DNA from: Brevibacterium sp. JSBI002
GTDB lineage: Bacteria > Actinomycetota > Actinomycetes > Actinomycetales > Brevibacteriaceae
NCBI RefSeq assembly: GCF_026013965.1
Contig: NZ_CP110341.1
Span: 930,001-994,000 of the forward strand
Length of the DNA stretch: 64,000 nucleotides
Reading direction: 5' to 3'
The notes below the pieces were generated by a model. That model did not search any database. It worked only from the letters and a program-made list of their open reading frames with translations, and was not told the DNA's origin. Below are positions 1 to 7,798 of this stretch, piece after piece; within the stretch, counting starts at the first letter, position 1, and each line of letters opens with the position of its first letter. Made by a program: the position numbers and the translations under genes.

Positions 1-893
1 AAGCTCAGGTTGAAGACCTTGAAGCCGGCGTTGAGAAGATCCATATTGCGCTGATGACTCAATTTGGCCGCCTCATCAGGGCCGTGAGGGTTGAGATAGA
101 ACTTGCCGAGACCGTGGACTTCCACTGCGACAGCAGCGGACTTGTGCCGAAAGTCATTGCGTCCGATGAACTTGCCCGACTCTGTGAACGTGTCGACCTG
201 CGGGACCATTCCGGTTACTCCGAAGCGATGGAACTTCACTGCGCAGACCGCCTCGGCTGGAGATTCATATTCGGCGCTCGAGAGATCAACGGCCAAGAGG
301 GCTCTTCGGCGTCCGCGTTGCCCTTTCGCCAACAGATCGGTGATGTCTGCCCGGTCCACCTCTCCCGAACGGAGTGCTTGAGAGATGAGCGGTACAGAAA
401 CTTCGAGCGAACGGTCAAGAGCAACGTCAGCCAGAGTCCTGGGCAGAGTGGTGACCGGATAGGCGAACTCGGATGAGACCTGTTCCGGTGGAAGTCTGCG
501 CGAGTAGATGAACACGCCGTCGTAGTTGCGGGTACGGGAGTTCCTGGAAATCTCGACTTTCGACGATTCGAGTACAGCGGGGTCAAGACAGTGGATGAGC
601 GCGGCCGAAACATGAGAGAACACATCTCCCGGCAGAAGCTCACCGAGGCGGCATGCGATCTGGACCCTCAGCTCCTCTGCTTCGTCCCGCAGATCTCCGA
701 AGGCTTTTGGAAACGAAGTGTCGTGATCCGTGGAAAGACCGCGGATGGGTCCGTGATGGCTATCATCACACGACTTGCGGATCACGTAGTGACCCTTCCT
801 GACTAGGCGCAGGCAGCATCGTTTGGCTTCGGCCAACTGTCTGCGGGACATGCCGAGTCCACGGAGCTGTTGCGCTGTCAGCACTTGGAACAT
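1..893 (-). CDS. AbiEi/DUF559-like protein, 3' end outside window
   Basis: An open minus-strand frame starts at ATG 893-891 and runs off the left edge with no stop (297 codons visible). The N-terminus (MFQVLTAQQLRGLGMSRRQL) looks like the winged-helix segment of AbiEi-type antitoxins, and a SHVSAALIH motif near residue 90 matches the usual SHxSAAxLHG block. The visible C-terminal part (GRNDFRHKSAAVAVEVHGLG, then RNMDLLNAGFKVFNL) resembles the Vsr-like nuclease fold of DUF559 proteins. Such genes are common actinobacterial accessory genes with mostly unproven function. No partner toxin is visible; one could lie left of base 1. The upstream 900-955 is AT-rich, unlike the rest of the window, which suggests acquisition. 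The reading frame is clear; the function is uncertain. Confidence 0.75.
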   Translation of the reverse strand, partial: MFQVLTAQQLRGLGMSRRQLAEAKRCCLRLVRKGHYVIRKSCDDSHHGPIRGLSTDHDTSFPKAFGDLRDEAEELRVQIACRLGELLPGDVFSHVSAALIHCLDPAVLESSKVEISRNSRTRNYDGVFIYSRRLPPEQVSSEFAYPVTTLPRTLADVALDRSLEVSVPLISQALRSGEVDRADITDLLAKGQRGRRRALLAVDLSSAEYESPAEAVCAVKFHRFGVTGMVPQVDTFTESGKFIGRNDFRHKSAAVAVEVHGLGKFYLNPHGPDEAAKLSHQRNMDLLNAGFKVFNLS

Positions 894-1045
894 CTATCAA
901 GGATGATCTTAAAATATGCCAAATGCAAGCAAATACTATTAAACGTGGTTAATTTGTGTGGTCGAATGGTGCAGCTTCGGCGACGGCGAAGGGATTGATG
1001 CAGCACGGGCCTGTGCTGGGTTGCAAGGTCGCCGGCTCCATCGAA

Positions 1046-1105
1046 AAACGGGCTGAGTGTCGAAACACGGGTGTACGCACCCGTGTTTCGACACTCAGCC
1101 CGTTT
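1046..1105. terminator. Very long perfect hairpin downstream of the HAD gene
   Basis: Arms 1046-1073 and 1078-1105 are perfect inverted repeats of 28 bp around a TACG loop; the pairing resumes for 3 more bases beyond one mismatch. It lies 51 bp past the stop of the minus-strand HAD gene, so it probably terminates that transcript. No T tract follows. The stem is far longer than a typical intrinsic terminator. Confidence 0.6.
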
Positions 1106-1156
1106 CTCGGCGGCCCGGGGTGCATGCCCCCTGTCTCTCGGCGAAGGAGGCGTGCC

Positions 1157-1978
1157 TCAGGCGGAGCCTGTGGGGTCGGGGCCGAGGTCGCCGCGGCTCT
1201 CCAGCGGCACGTCCAGCAGATTGTGGACGCCGTCGACGATCTCGTTGGGTCGGAACGGAAAGCGGCGGACATCCTCGGCGGTGGAGATTCCCGACAGCAC
1301 GAGGACCGTGTGCATGCCCGCTTCCATGCCCGCGATGATGTCGGTGTCCATGCGGTCGCCGATCATTGCGGTGCTCATCGAATGGGCGCCGATCCTATTC
1401 AGGGCCGAGCGGAACATCATCGGGTTGGGTTTGCCCACGACGTAGGGTTCGCGGTTCGTCGCCTTCGTGATGAGAGCGGCGATGGCGCCGGTGGCAGGCA
1501 GGACGCCCTCGGGGGAGGGACCGGTGGCGTCGGGGTTCGTGACGATGAAGCGGGAGCCGGCGTCGATGAGGCGGATCGCCTTCGTGATCGCCTCGAACGA
1601 ATATGAATGGGTCTCGCCGACGACGACGAAGTCCGGGTCGTGCTCGGTCATGACGAACCCGGCCTCGTGGATCGCCGTGGTCAGCCCCGCCTCGCCGACG
1701 ACATAGGCCGTGCCGTGCTCGACCTGATTGGACAGGAAATCCGCGGTGGCCATCGCAGAGGTCCAGATGTTCGACTCGGGGACGTCGAGCCCGTTCGAGC
1801 GCAGCCGGGCGGAGAGATCACGAGCGGTGTAGATGGAGTTGTTCGTCAGCACCAGGTAGGGGATATCGGCCTGACGCCACTGGGCGAGCAGCTCTGCGGC
1901 TCCCGGCAGAGGATTGTTCTCCTTGACCAGGACACCGTCCATATCGGTCAGCCAGCAGTCGATCGAATCGCGATCCAT
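1157..1978 (-). CDS. HAD-IIA family hydrolase (NagD-like)
   Basis: 273-residue cytoplasmic phosphatase of the haloacid dehalogenase superfamily, subclass IIA (NagD/pyridoxal or glycerol phosphatase type). Motif I is TDMDG (Asp12 nucleophile, Asp14 acid/base), motif II is LTNNS (residues 44-48), the motif III lysine is in GKPNP (Lys183), and motif IV is GDRMDTD (207-213). All catalytic residues are present. I chose ATG 1978 because a GAGGAGAG ribosome site precedes it and it starts right before the conserved Asp motif; the frame extends 21 codons further upstream without a homologous look. The substrate cannot be read from sequence. It is a single gene, with a long hairpin downstream. Confidence 0.88.
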   Translation of the reverse strand: MDRDSIDCWLTDMDGVLVKENNPLPGAAELLAQWRQADIPYLVLTNNSIYTARDLSARLRSNGLDVPESNIWTSAMATADFLSNQVEHGTAYVVGEAGLTTAIHEAGFVMTEHDPDFVVVGETHSYSFEAITKAIRLIDAGSRFIVTNPDATGPSPEGVLPATGAIAALITKATNREPYVVGKPNPMMFRSALNRIGAHSMSTAMIGDRMDTDIIAGMEAGMHTVLVLSGISTAEDVRRFPFRPNEIVDGVHNLLDVPLESRGDLGPDPTGSA

Positions 1979-2102
1979 GTCTCTCCTCGAGCTCGGGGTG
2001 GGCCGAAGCGGCTGCTTCCAGCCTAGTCGGGTTGGGCGCAAGTGTGCTGAGAAGTCCGATCCGGGGTGCCGTACCCCCTTTGCGGATCGTCCCAGAGCCC
2101 TC

Positions 2103-2130
2103 TTGACGGAGCGGTCGAAAAGTGTATTGT
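2103..2130 (+). promoter_or_regulatory. Candidate sigma70 promoter of the arsR-type gene
   Basis: TTGACG (2103-2108) and TATTGT (2125-2130) are separated by 16 bp and lie 30 bp before the ATG at 2160. An AT-rich TTAATTAA palindrome follows between the -10 and the ribosome site, a place where an ArsR dimer could bind its own promoter. Confidence 0.45.
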
Positions 2131-2159
2131 AGTAATCACTTAATTAAGGGGATGCTCAA

Positions 2160-2522
2160 ATGAGTATGGATCACGTCTTCGCGGCGCTTGCCGATCCGAC
2201 GCGTCGGGCGATCATCGATCGTCTGCGCGGGGGAGACAAGACCGCCGGTGAGCTCGCGGAGCCGCTGCCCATCAGTCGTTCCGCGGTCTCCCAGCACCTC
2301 AAGGTGCTCGAGACGGCGGGGCTGATCACCCGATCGAAATCCGCGCAGCAGCGCATCGTCGCACTCAACGCCGATGCCCTCACCGAGGCCACCGGCTGGC
2401 TGCAGGCGGCCCACGACGAATGGCAGCAGCGCTTCGACAGCCTCGACCTCATCCTCGCCGAGGAGGTGCCCACCGATACGTCGACGACCGACCCGTCGAC
2501 CACAGATCGAACTGCGGACTGA
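2160..2522 (+). CDS. ArsR-family winged-helix transcriptional regulator
   Basis: 120-residue DNA-binding regulator. The N-terminus MDHVFAALADPTRRAIIDRL and the recognition helix region (PISRSAVSQHLKVLETAGLI, residues 38-57) are typical of ArsR/SmtB repressors of the non-metal branch. No Cys metal-binding motif (ELCVCDL type) is seen, so metal sensing is unlikely. The C-terminus is Thr/Asp-rich and looks disordered. A GGGGAT ribosome site precedes ATG 2160; an in-frame ATG at 2166 is an alternative start. It is followed after 83 bp by an SRPBCC (AHSA1-like) protein, a recurrent ArsR + SRPBCC pair in Actinobacteria that are probably co-transcribed. The signal sensed is unknown. Confidence 0.88.
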   Translation: MSMDHVFAALADPTRRAIIDRLRGGDKTAGELAEPLPISRSAVSQHLKVLETAGLITRSKSAQQRIVALNADALTEATGWLQAAHDEWQQRFDSLDLILAEEVPTDTSTTDPSTTDRTAD

Positions 2523-2605
2523 CTATCGACATCAACGACGTGCCGAATGACGCAGACATCACGTATGACGCAGACATCATGCACGACTCACGGAGGAGAA
2601 CAGCG

Positions 2606-3118
2606 ATGAACGCCGAGAACACAGCCAACACAGACATCACAGCTAACACAGTGACCGATCCGAACAGCGCACAGGCGGGAGAACCCGGATTCACCATCGT
2701 CCGCGAATTCGCCGCCCCGCGCGCCCGCGTCTGGGAAGCCTGGACGAACCCGGACGTCATGGCCCGTTGGTTCCACCCTGAAACGCTGGTCACCCCACGC
2801 GAATCCGTATCCGTCGACCTGCGGGTCGGCGGCGAATACACCTGTACGATGCGCATACCCGATACGGGGCAGGAGTTCCCGACCGCCGGGAAGTACCTTC
2901 ACATCGACGAGCCCGTCCGCCTCGACTTCACTTGGGGAAGTCCCGGCGAGGTCGACGATGCCCCGCGCGTCAGCGTCGCACTTGAGGAGATCGGCGCCGA
3001 CCGCACTCGCATGACGTTCACGCTGACCGGCCTGCCCAATGACTCGGGTGAAGACGCCAGTGCCTACGACGGATGGTCATCGGCCTTCACCGAACTCGGT
3101 ACAGAGCTCGGGTCCTGA
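2606..3118 (+). CDS. SRPBCC domain protein (AHSA1-like)
   Basis: 170-residue protein with an SRPBCC/START-like ligand-binding fold of the activator-of-Hsp90 (AHSA1) branch. After a 25-residue Thr/Asn-rich leader comes the typical first strand and helix (IVREFAAPRARVWEAWTNPD, residues 31-50), then ARWFHP (53-58) and the glycine-rich GGEYTCTM strand. ATG 2606 is chosen because GGAGGAG lies 7 nt upstream; the frame is open further back but overlaps the arsR-type gene. The 83-bp gap before it contains an imperfect direct repeat of about 15 bp (around 2548-2582). It probably works with the upstream ArsR regulator; the ligand is unknown. Confidence 0.85.
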   Translation: MNAENTANTDITANTVTDPNSAQAGEPGFTIVREFAAPRARVWEAWTNPDVMARWFHPETLVTPRESVSVDLRVGGEYTCTMRIPDTGQEFPTAGKYLHIDEPVRLDFTWGSPGEVDDAPRVSVALEEIGADRTRMTFTLTGLPNDSGEDASAYDGWSSAFTELGTELGS

Positions 3119-3137
3119 CCGGTGCCGACTGATCACG

Positions 3138-3177
3138 GCGGTGGACCGCCTCAGGCATCGCCGAGGTGGTCCACCGC
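3138..3177. terminator. Bidirectional terminator-like hairpin between convergent genes
   Basis: Arms 3138-3152 and 3163-3177 pair over 15 bp with one G-T wobble around a 10-nt loop. The hairpin lies 20 bp after the SRPBCC stop and overlaps the last codons of the convergent histidine phosphatase gene, so it can stop both transcripts. There is no clear T run. Confidence 0.5.
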
Positions 3178-3810
3178 AGCGAGCGACCGCAGGGTCCGAT
3201 TGCCGAACCGATCGTCCTCGGTCAGTTCGGTGATGCACCCGGAATGCGCGGCGAACGTCGCCCGCCCCATCGCCTCGAGAGGCAGTTCGAGCCACCGACC
3301 GATGACGAACGTGTGGGCGAAGCCGTGGGTGACGACCACCTGGTGCGAGGCTCGCTGCGTGAGGATCTCGCCGACCGCGACGTAGATCCGAGCACCGGCC
3401 TCGCGTCGCGTCTCCGCGCCGTCGATGCCTTCGGCATGATCGAGGCGCATCGTGTGGTCGAAGGCGTCGTCGGGCACGGGTGGGAAGATGAAGCGCGCGT
3501 CCAGCCAGGACTGCTCCCGTCCCTCCGCGAATCCGTACGACTTCTCGCGCAGACCCGGGTGGTCGATTGCGCGCGTGCCGAGTCGATCGGCGATCACTTC
3601 GGCGGTCCTGCGCGTCCGTTTGAGATCAGAGGTGAATACCGGCGCGGAGGCGACCGTCGGGATCCGCGACCGCAGTTCGGCGGCGATGCGATCGGCTTGG
3701 AGTTCGCCGCGGACGGTGAGCTCGGAATCGTGCCACCCGCCGACCCGGGCCTCGAGATGGTGTCGGGCCTCCGGGTGGGTGACGACGAAGAGGGATCGTG
3801 TGATGGCCAT
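3151..3810 (-). CDS. Histidine phosphatase family protein with altered RHG motif
   Basis: 219-residue member of the phosphoglycerate-mutase-like histidine phosphatase superfamily. The family motif is LxRHGE, where His is phosphorylated and Arg binds phosphate. Here the N-terminal strand reads FVVTHPEARHH, so the catalytic His is kept (His12) but Arg is replaced by Thr11 and Gly by Pro13. The second catalytic His is present in VVVTHGFAHTF (His162), as is the TSDLKRTRRTAE helix (60-71). It is therefore a related but atypical phosphatase, perhaps with different substrate handling. It converges on the SRPBCC gene and starts 85 bp from the divergent maoC-type gene. Substrate unknown. Confidence 0.82.
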   Translation of the reverse strand: MAITRSLFVVTHPEARHHLEARVGGWHDSELTVRGELQADRIAAELRSRIPTVASAPVFTSDLKRTRRTAEVIADRLGTRAIDHPGLREKSYGFAEGREQSWLDARFIFPPVPDDAFDHTMRLDHAEGIDGAETRREAGARIYVAVGEILTQRASHQVVVTHGFAHTFVIGRWLELPLEAMGRATFAAHSGCITELTEDDRFGNRTLRSLAAVDHLGDA

Positions 3811-3895
3811 GGTGTGCTCGATCCTACCGACCCCCGGGTCGCAGGGGTCCGGTGAATGGCGATAAACTCAAATCACGACGAGTGAGGAGCGTTAC

Positions 3896-4426
3896 ATGAG
3901 TGACAAGGTCATTGCACAACGAGGTCTGTGGCTGGACGAAATGGAAGTCGGCGCCACCTATAAGCACGCACCGGGCCGCACAGTCACCGAAGCGGACAAC
4001 ACCCTGTTCACGGCCGTGACGATGAATACCCAGGCCCTGCACCTCGACGCAGCATGGTCGGCCACCGAGCCCTTCGGCGAGCGCCTCGTCAACTCGATGT
4101 TCACCCTGGCCACCCTCATCGGTCTGTCCGTGTCCCAGCTGACGCAGGGAACGACAGTCGGAAACCTCGGCTTCTCCGAAGTCAGCTTCCCGGCACCGAT
4201 GTTCCACGGCGACACCCTCTACGCGGAGACGACGATCCTCGACAAACGCAATTCGAAGTCCCGTCCGGGCCAGGGCATCGTCACCTTCGAACACCGCGGC
4301 TACAACCAGCACGGCAAACTCGTCGCGAAGGCCGTGCGCCAGGCGATGATGTTCGACTCCAGCCACGAGTCCACGGCGGCGAAGTCCGCCGCCGACACCG
4401 CCGATCAGACCGACACCGGAAAGTGA
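3896..4426 (+). CDS. MaoC-family hydratase
   Basis: 176-residue single hot-dog-fold enoyl-CoA hydratase-like protein. The hydratase-2 helix region reads AVTMNTQALHLD (residues 40-51): the motif His (His49) is present but the usual Asp is Asn44, as in the actinobacterial MaoC proteins that pair with CitE-like lyases. The tail after residue 160 is Ala/Asp-rich. A GAGGAG ribosome site precedes ATG 3896. It lies 8 bp upstream of the CitE-like gene, the order I recall for mycobacterial Rv2499c-Rv2498c. A role in hydrating a branched or dicarboxylic enoyl-CoA (mesaconyl- or itaconyl-CoA type) before cleavage by the lyase is inferred from this pairing. Confidence 0.85.
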   Translation: MSDKVIAQRGLWLDEMEVGATYKHAPGRTVTEADNTLFTAVTMNTQALHLDAAWSATEPFGERLVNSMFTLATLIGLSVSQLTQGTTVGNLGFSEVSFPAPMFHGDTLYAETTILDKRNSKSRPGQGIVTFEHRGYNQHGKLVAKAVRQAMMFDSSHESTAAKSAADTADQTDTGK

Positions 4427-4434
4427 GCCCCCAT

Positions 4435-5238
4435 ATGTCCCTCGAGTTCAAACCCGCCTGGCTCTTCGTCCCCGGCGATCGTCCCGACCGGTACACGAAA
4501 GCAGCCGAACGCTCGGATATCGTCATCCTCGACCTTGAAGACGCCGTCAACGAGGCCGACAAAGCTGCCGCACGGGAGTCCATCGTCGACTTCCCCCTCG
4601 ACCCGACCCGCACGGTCGTGCGGGTGAACTCCCACGATTCGGGCCACCTCGGCGAAGATCTGAAGATGCTCGCGCGCACCGAGTACACGGCCGTGATGCT
4701 GCCGAAGGCGGAGCTCGCAGCGGATCTGTCGATCCTGTCCGGATTCCAGGTCATCGCGCTCATCGAAACCGCGCTCGGAGCCGTCAACGTCGCCGAGATC
4801 GCCGCCGCTCCGAATGTCTATGCGCTGATGTGGGGATCGGAGGATCTCATCGCCGACCTCGGCGGAGGCTCCTCCCGCAAGGACGACGGCGGCTACCGGG
4901 ACGTGGCCAAGCAGGTGCGCAGCCAGACCCTCCTCGCCGCCCGGGCCCACCGCAAGTTCGCCCTCGACTCGATCTGGGCGGACATCCCGAACCTCGAAGG
5001 ACTGGCAGCCGAAGCCGAAGACGCCGTGCAGTCCGGATTCTCCGGCAAGGTCTCCATCCACCCCAATCACGTGCCCGTCGTCCGCGACGCCTTCCGTCCC
5101 AGCGACGAACAGCTGACCTGGGCGCGGTCCGTGCTCGACCTGGCGAAGACGGAGAAGGGAGCATTCTCTTTCGAGGGCAAAATGATCGACGCCCCGCTGC
5201 TCAAGCACGCCGAACTCATCGTCGCCCGCGCGAACTGA
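4435..5238 (+). CDS. HpcH/HpaI aldolase family, CitE-like acyl-CoA lyase
   Basis: 267-residue TIM-barrel lyase of the citrate lyase beta / malyl-CoA lyase family. WLFVPGDRPDRY (10-20), LDLEDAV (32-38), the CoA-binding Arg64 (VVRVN), metal-ligand Glu111 in LIET and Asp137 in GSEDL are all in place. Stand-alone CitE proteins without citF/citD cleave or form beta-hydroxyacyl-CoA thioesters such as citramalyl- or malyl-CoA; the exact substrate cannot be read here. ATG 4435 is 8 bp after the maoC-type stop; the frame is open far upstream but those codons overlap that gene. It is co-transcribed with maoC and followed closely by def. Confidence 0.87.
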   Translation: MSLEFKPAWLFVPGDRPDRYTKAAERSDIVILDLEDAVNEADKAAARESIVDFPLDPTRTVVRVNSHDSGHLGEDLKMLARTEYTAVMLPKAELAADLSILSGFQVIALIETALGAVNVAEIAAAPNVYALMWGSEDLIADLGGGSSRKDDGGYRDVAKQVRSQTLLAARAHRKFALDSIWADIPNLEGLAAEAEDAVQSGFSGKVSIHPNHVPVVRDAFRPSDEQLTWARSVLDLAKTEKGAFSFEGKMIDAPLLKHAELIVARAN

Positions 5239-5251
5239 GGGACACCACCTC

Positions 5252-5917
5252 GTGAACGTCTCCGATGCGCTCATCGCCGACCAGATCCGTGCCGTCCTCA
5301 CCGCCGCCGAGACGGGGGACGGGACCGCGCCCATCGTCGAGGCCGGGAACCCGGTCCTCCGGTCCCAGACCCGCCCTTTCGACGGGCAGGTCGACGATGC
5401 CGAGCTCGAGCAGCTCGCCGAGGTGATGCGAGCGACCATGCTCGCCGCCCCGGGAGTCGGCCTTGCCGCCCCGCAGGTGGGCATCGGTCTGTCGATGTTC
5501 GTCGCCGAAGATCCTGGTGCCCGCGATCCCGAAGTTGCGAAGATCCGGCAGCGGGAGCCGATGCCGCTGCGGGTGGTCCTCAACGCGGGCTGCGAACGCG
5601 TCGGTGGTGAGGACGTCGCCTTCTATGAAGGATGTCTGTCGATCCCCGGCTACCAAGCCGTCGTGGCCCGGCCTCGCAACATCGCATTGACGGGCATCGA
5701 CCTGCAGGGCGACCCCATCGCCGAGGAGGTCTCCGGCTGGTCGGCGCGCATCGTCGCCCACGAGACCGACCACCTATCCGGGATCCTCTTCCTCGACAAA
5801 GCCGAGATGCGATCCCTGGCGACGAACGAATCCGTGGCGAAGTTCTGGCACCAGCCCTCGACACAGAAGGCCGCCGCGGAACTCGGCTTCTCTTTGCCTT
5901 CGGGCATGGTGATGTGA
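5252..5917 (+). CDS. def: Peptide deformylase
   Basis: 221-residue metalloenzyme removing the N-formyl group from nascent proteins. All three family motifs are intact: GVGLAAPQ (68-75), EGCLS (126-130, Cys metal ligand) and HETDH (170-174, HExxH with catalytic Glu). It carries an N-terminal extension of about 25 residues and a longer C-terminal helix, as in actinobacterial type I/III enzymes. The start is GTG 5252, 13 bp after the lyase stop; no strong ribosome site is seen, so coupling to the upstream gene is likely. The usual partner fmt is not in the window. Confidence 0.93.
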   Translation: MNVSDALIADQIRAVLTAAETGDGTAPIVEAGNPVLRSQTRPFDGQVDDAELEQLAEVMRATMLAAPGVGLAAPQVGIGLSMFVAEDPGARDPEVAKIRQREPMPLRVVLNAGCERVGGEDVAFYEGCLSIPGYQAVVARPRNIALTGIDLQGDPIAEEVSGWSARIVAHETDHLSGILFLDKAEMRSLATNESVAKFWHQPSTQKAAAELGFSLPSGMVM

Positions 5918-6004
5918 ACCTCCGCCGCGGTCGCCGGTCCGGATACCGCCGAGACTGTTGACCGCTCTCATCTGCGTCACAGGCGGGCATGTTTCGATAA
6001 GGAC

Positions 6005-7216
6005 ATGCGACTTCCCGACATCCCCCTTCGTCATCACCGAACCGTCCGCACCGCTGCCGCACTCGGCACCGGCGCCCTCGCGCTGGTGCGCCGCCGCGAC
6101 GTCTCCGCCGAACGCCAGACCGGCCTGAGAGCGGGAACCGCCCTGGCCAATGCGGGCCTGACCTGGCTCACCGGGTCCCGGGCCTTCCTCGGCAAGGTGG
6201 GCGGATCGAGCGGCATCGACGAATTCCTCGGAGCCTTCTCCACCAGAGGGAGCGGTCCCGTCCGATATGCTTCCACTCCTGCGCACATCTCTGACGTCGG
6301 AGTACTCGACGGCGATGCCGACGTGGATACCTGGTGGGACGAACAGGCGAGCGTGACTTCCCCGGCGTTCCTCAATGTGGTCACCGCGGCAGCAGCGGGA
6401 GCGGCCTCATGGGCGCTCTGGCCGCTGACGGAGCGGCTGGCGGAGGCTATCGATGCGAAACTGCCGACGGGCGTCGGCCGAGGTGTCAATGCCGTCGTCA
6501 ACGGCGGGCTCGTCGCGGTGACAGCGGTCCTCATCGACAAGGTCGAGAAATGGGCCGACGATGTCGAGGAACTCAATTATGCTCCGCTCGAGATCGAACT
6601 TCCCGCCCATATCCGCGAATCGGTCGATACGCTGTTGTCTCTGCCGCACCCGAACTCGGAGGCCAGCGCCAAGGCGGTCCGAGAGCAGTTCGCTTCCGCG
6701 AAGTTCTTCGTGTGGGTCACCTATCCGGATTCCTTGTATTCAGGGGATGAACCCGTCGTCCTCGACCCTGAACAGATCGAACAGCTGCTCAAAGACGAGG
6801 ACATCGCTTCGATCGACGTCCGACCCGACGAATCGACCCCGAGCGCGGCACCGGCCCGGCATATCTACCCGGTCACCGGACTCACCGGCGGCGCCGACGA
6901 AGGCGGCACCGTCAGATCAGGCGACCACGCCGGCATATCGAGCGGACGCTTGGAACTCACTCTCGACATCGTCGACGGACGTCTCACCAGTGTGGATCTC
7001 AACGAGGTCGACGACGAACCATGCGCAGACCTGCTCTCCGCCGAGGCCCTGCGCGAATCCGTACCCGGCACTCTGCACCCGGGAAGCCTCGACGACGAAG
7101 ACGGCGGATATTCCTCGAGCTTCGAGATCGCCGATGGCGATGTCGAGGATGCCGTCCGCACACTGGAGCGATGGCCGCGCCCGGACGAATACACCTTCCG
7201 CGCCGATGACAGCTGA
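6005..7216 (+). CDS. Conserved hypothetical actinobacterial protein
   Basis: 403 residues; I do not recognise an enzyme family. The N-terminus is basic (RHHRTVRTAAALGTGALALVRRR), followed by a weakly hydrophobic stretch around residues 118-140 (NVVTAAAAGAASWALWPLTE) and a second at about 160-180 (NAVVNGGLVAVTAVLIDKVE), so membrane association is possible. The C-terminal half is acidic and soluble, with alternating strands. ATG 6005 has a GGAC sequence just upstream and little ribosome-site signal. It stands alone between def and msrA on the same strand. Confidence 0.7.
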   Translation: MRLPDIPLRHHRTVRTAAALGTGALALVRRRDVSAERQTGLRAGTALANAGLTWLTGSRAFLGKVGGSSGIDEFLGAFSTRGSGPVRYASTPAHISDVGVLDGDADVDTWWDEQASVTSPAFLNVVTAAAAGAASWALWPLTERLAEAIDAKLPTGVGRGVNAVVNGGLVAVTAVLIDKVEKWADDVEELNYAPLEIELPAHIRESVDTLLSLPHPNSEASAKAVREQFASAKFFVWVTYPDSLYSGDEPVVLDPEQIEQLLKDEDIASIDVRPDESTPSAAPARHIYPVTGLTGGADEGGTVRSGDHAGISSGRLELTLDIVDGRLTSVDLNEVDDEPCADLLSAEALRESVPGTLHPGSLDDEDGGYSSSFEIADGDVEDAVRTLERWPRPDEYTFRADDS

Positions 7217-7267
7217 TCGTACCGCTGGGGCCGGGAATAACCTGCGCGCGTCATCGTTATACGTTGC

Positions 7268-7798
7268 ATGAGCGATCTTCGAACTCTCACCCTCGGCGCC
7301 GGCTGCTTCTGGTGCCTCGACGCCGTCTACCAGCGGACCACCGGAGTGAGAGAAGTGATCTCCGGCTACACCGGCGGACACACCGACAACCCCGGATACC
7401 GTGAAGTCTGCTCCGGGATGACCGGCCACGCCGAAGCCCTGCAGGTGACCTTCGACGCCGACATCGTCCCCGAAGACGTCATCCTCGGCCTGTTCTTCAC
7501 CGGCCACGACCCCACGAGCCTCAACCGCCAGGGCTACGACGTCGGCACCCAGTACCGGTCGGCCATGTTCTACCGCGACGAGACCGAGAAACAGCACTTC
7601 GCCGAAGCCATCGAATCCGCGCAGAACCTGTTCGACGATCCGATCGTCACCACCCTCGAACCGCTGGGCACCTTCTATCCCGCCGAGGCGGTCCACCAGG
7701 ACTTCTACACTGCGAACCCGGACAACGGCTACTGCCGTGTCATCATCGACCCGAAACTCAGCAAGGCCCGCACCGCCTTCGCCGAATGGGTGAGCTGA
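7268..7798 (+). CDS. msrA: Peptide-methionine (S)-S-oxide reductase MsrA
   Basis: 176-residue cytoplasmic enzyme reducing methionine-S-sulfoxide. The catalytic motif GCFWC is at residues 12-16 (Cys13 nucleophile), followed by GYTGG and the TGHAEALQV block; the DVGTQYRSAMFY signature is present. A Cys in DNGYCRV near the C-terminus is a plausible resolving residue. Its stop overlaps the start of the nitroreductase-like gene (TGATG), so the two are probably translated from one message and form an oxidative-damage pair. MsrB is not in the window. Confidence 0.95.
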   Translation: MSDLRTLTLGAGCFWCLDAVYQRTTGVREVISGYTGGHTDNPGYREVCSGMTGHAEALQVTFDADIVPEDVILGLFFTGHDPTSLNRQGYDVGTQYRSAMFYRDETEKQHFAEAIESAQNLFDDPIVTTLEPLGTFYPAEAVHQDFYTANPDNGYCRVIIDPKLSKARTAFAEWVS

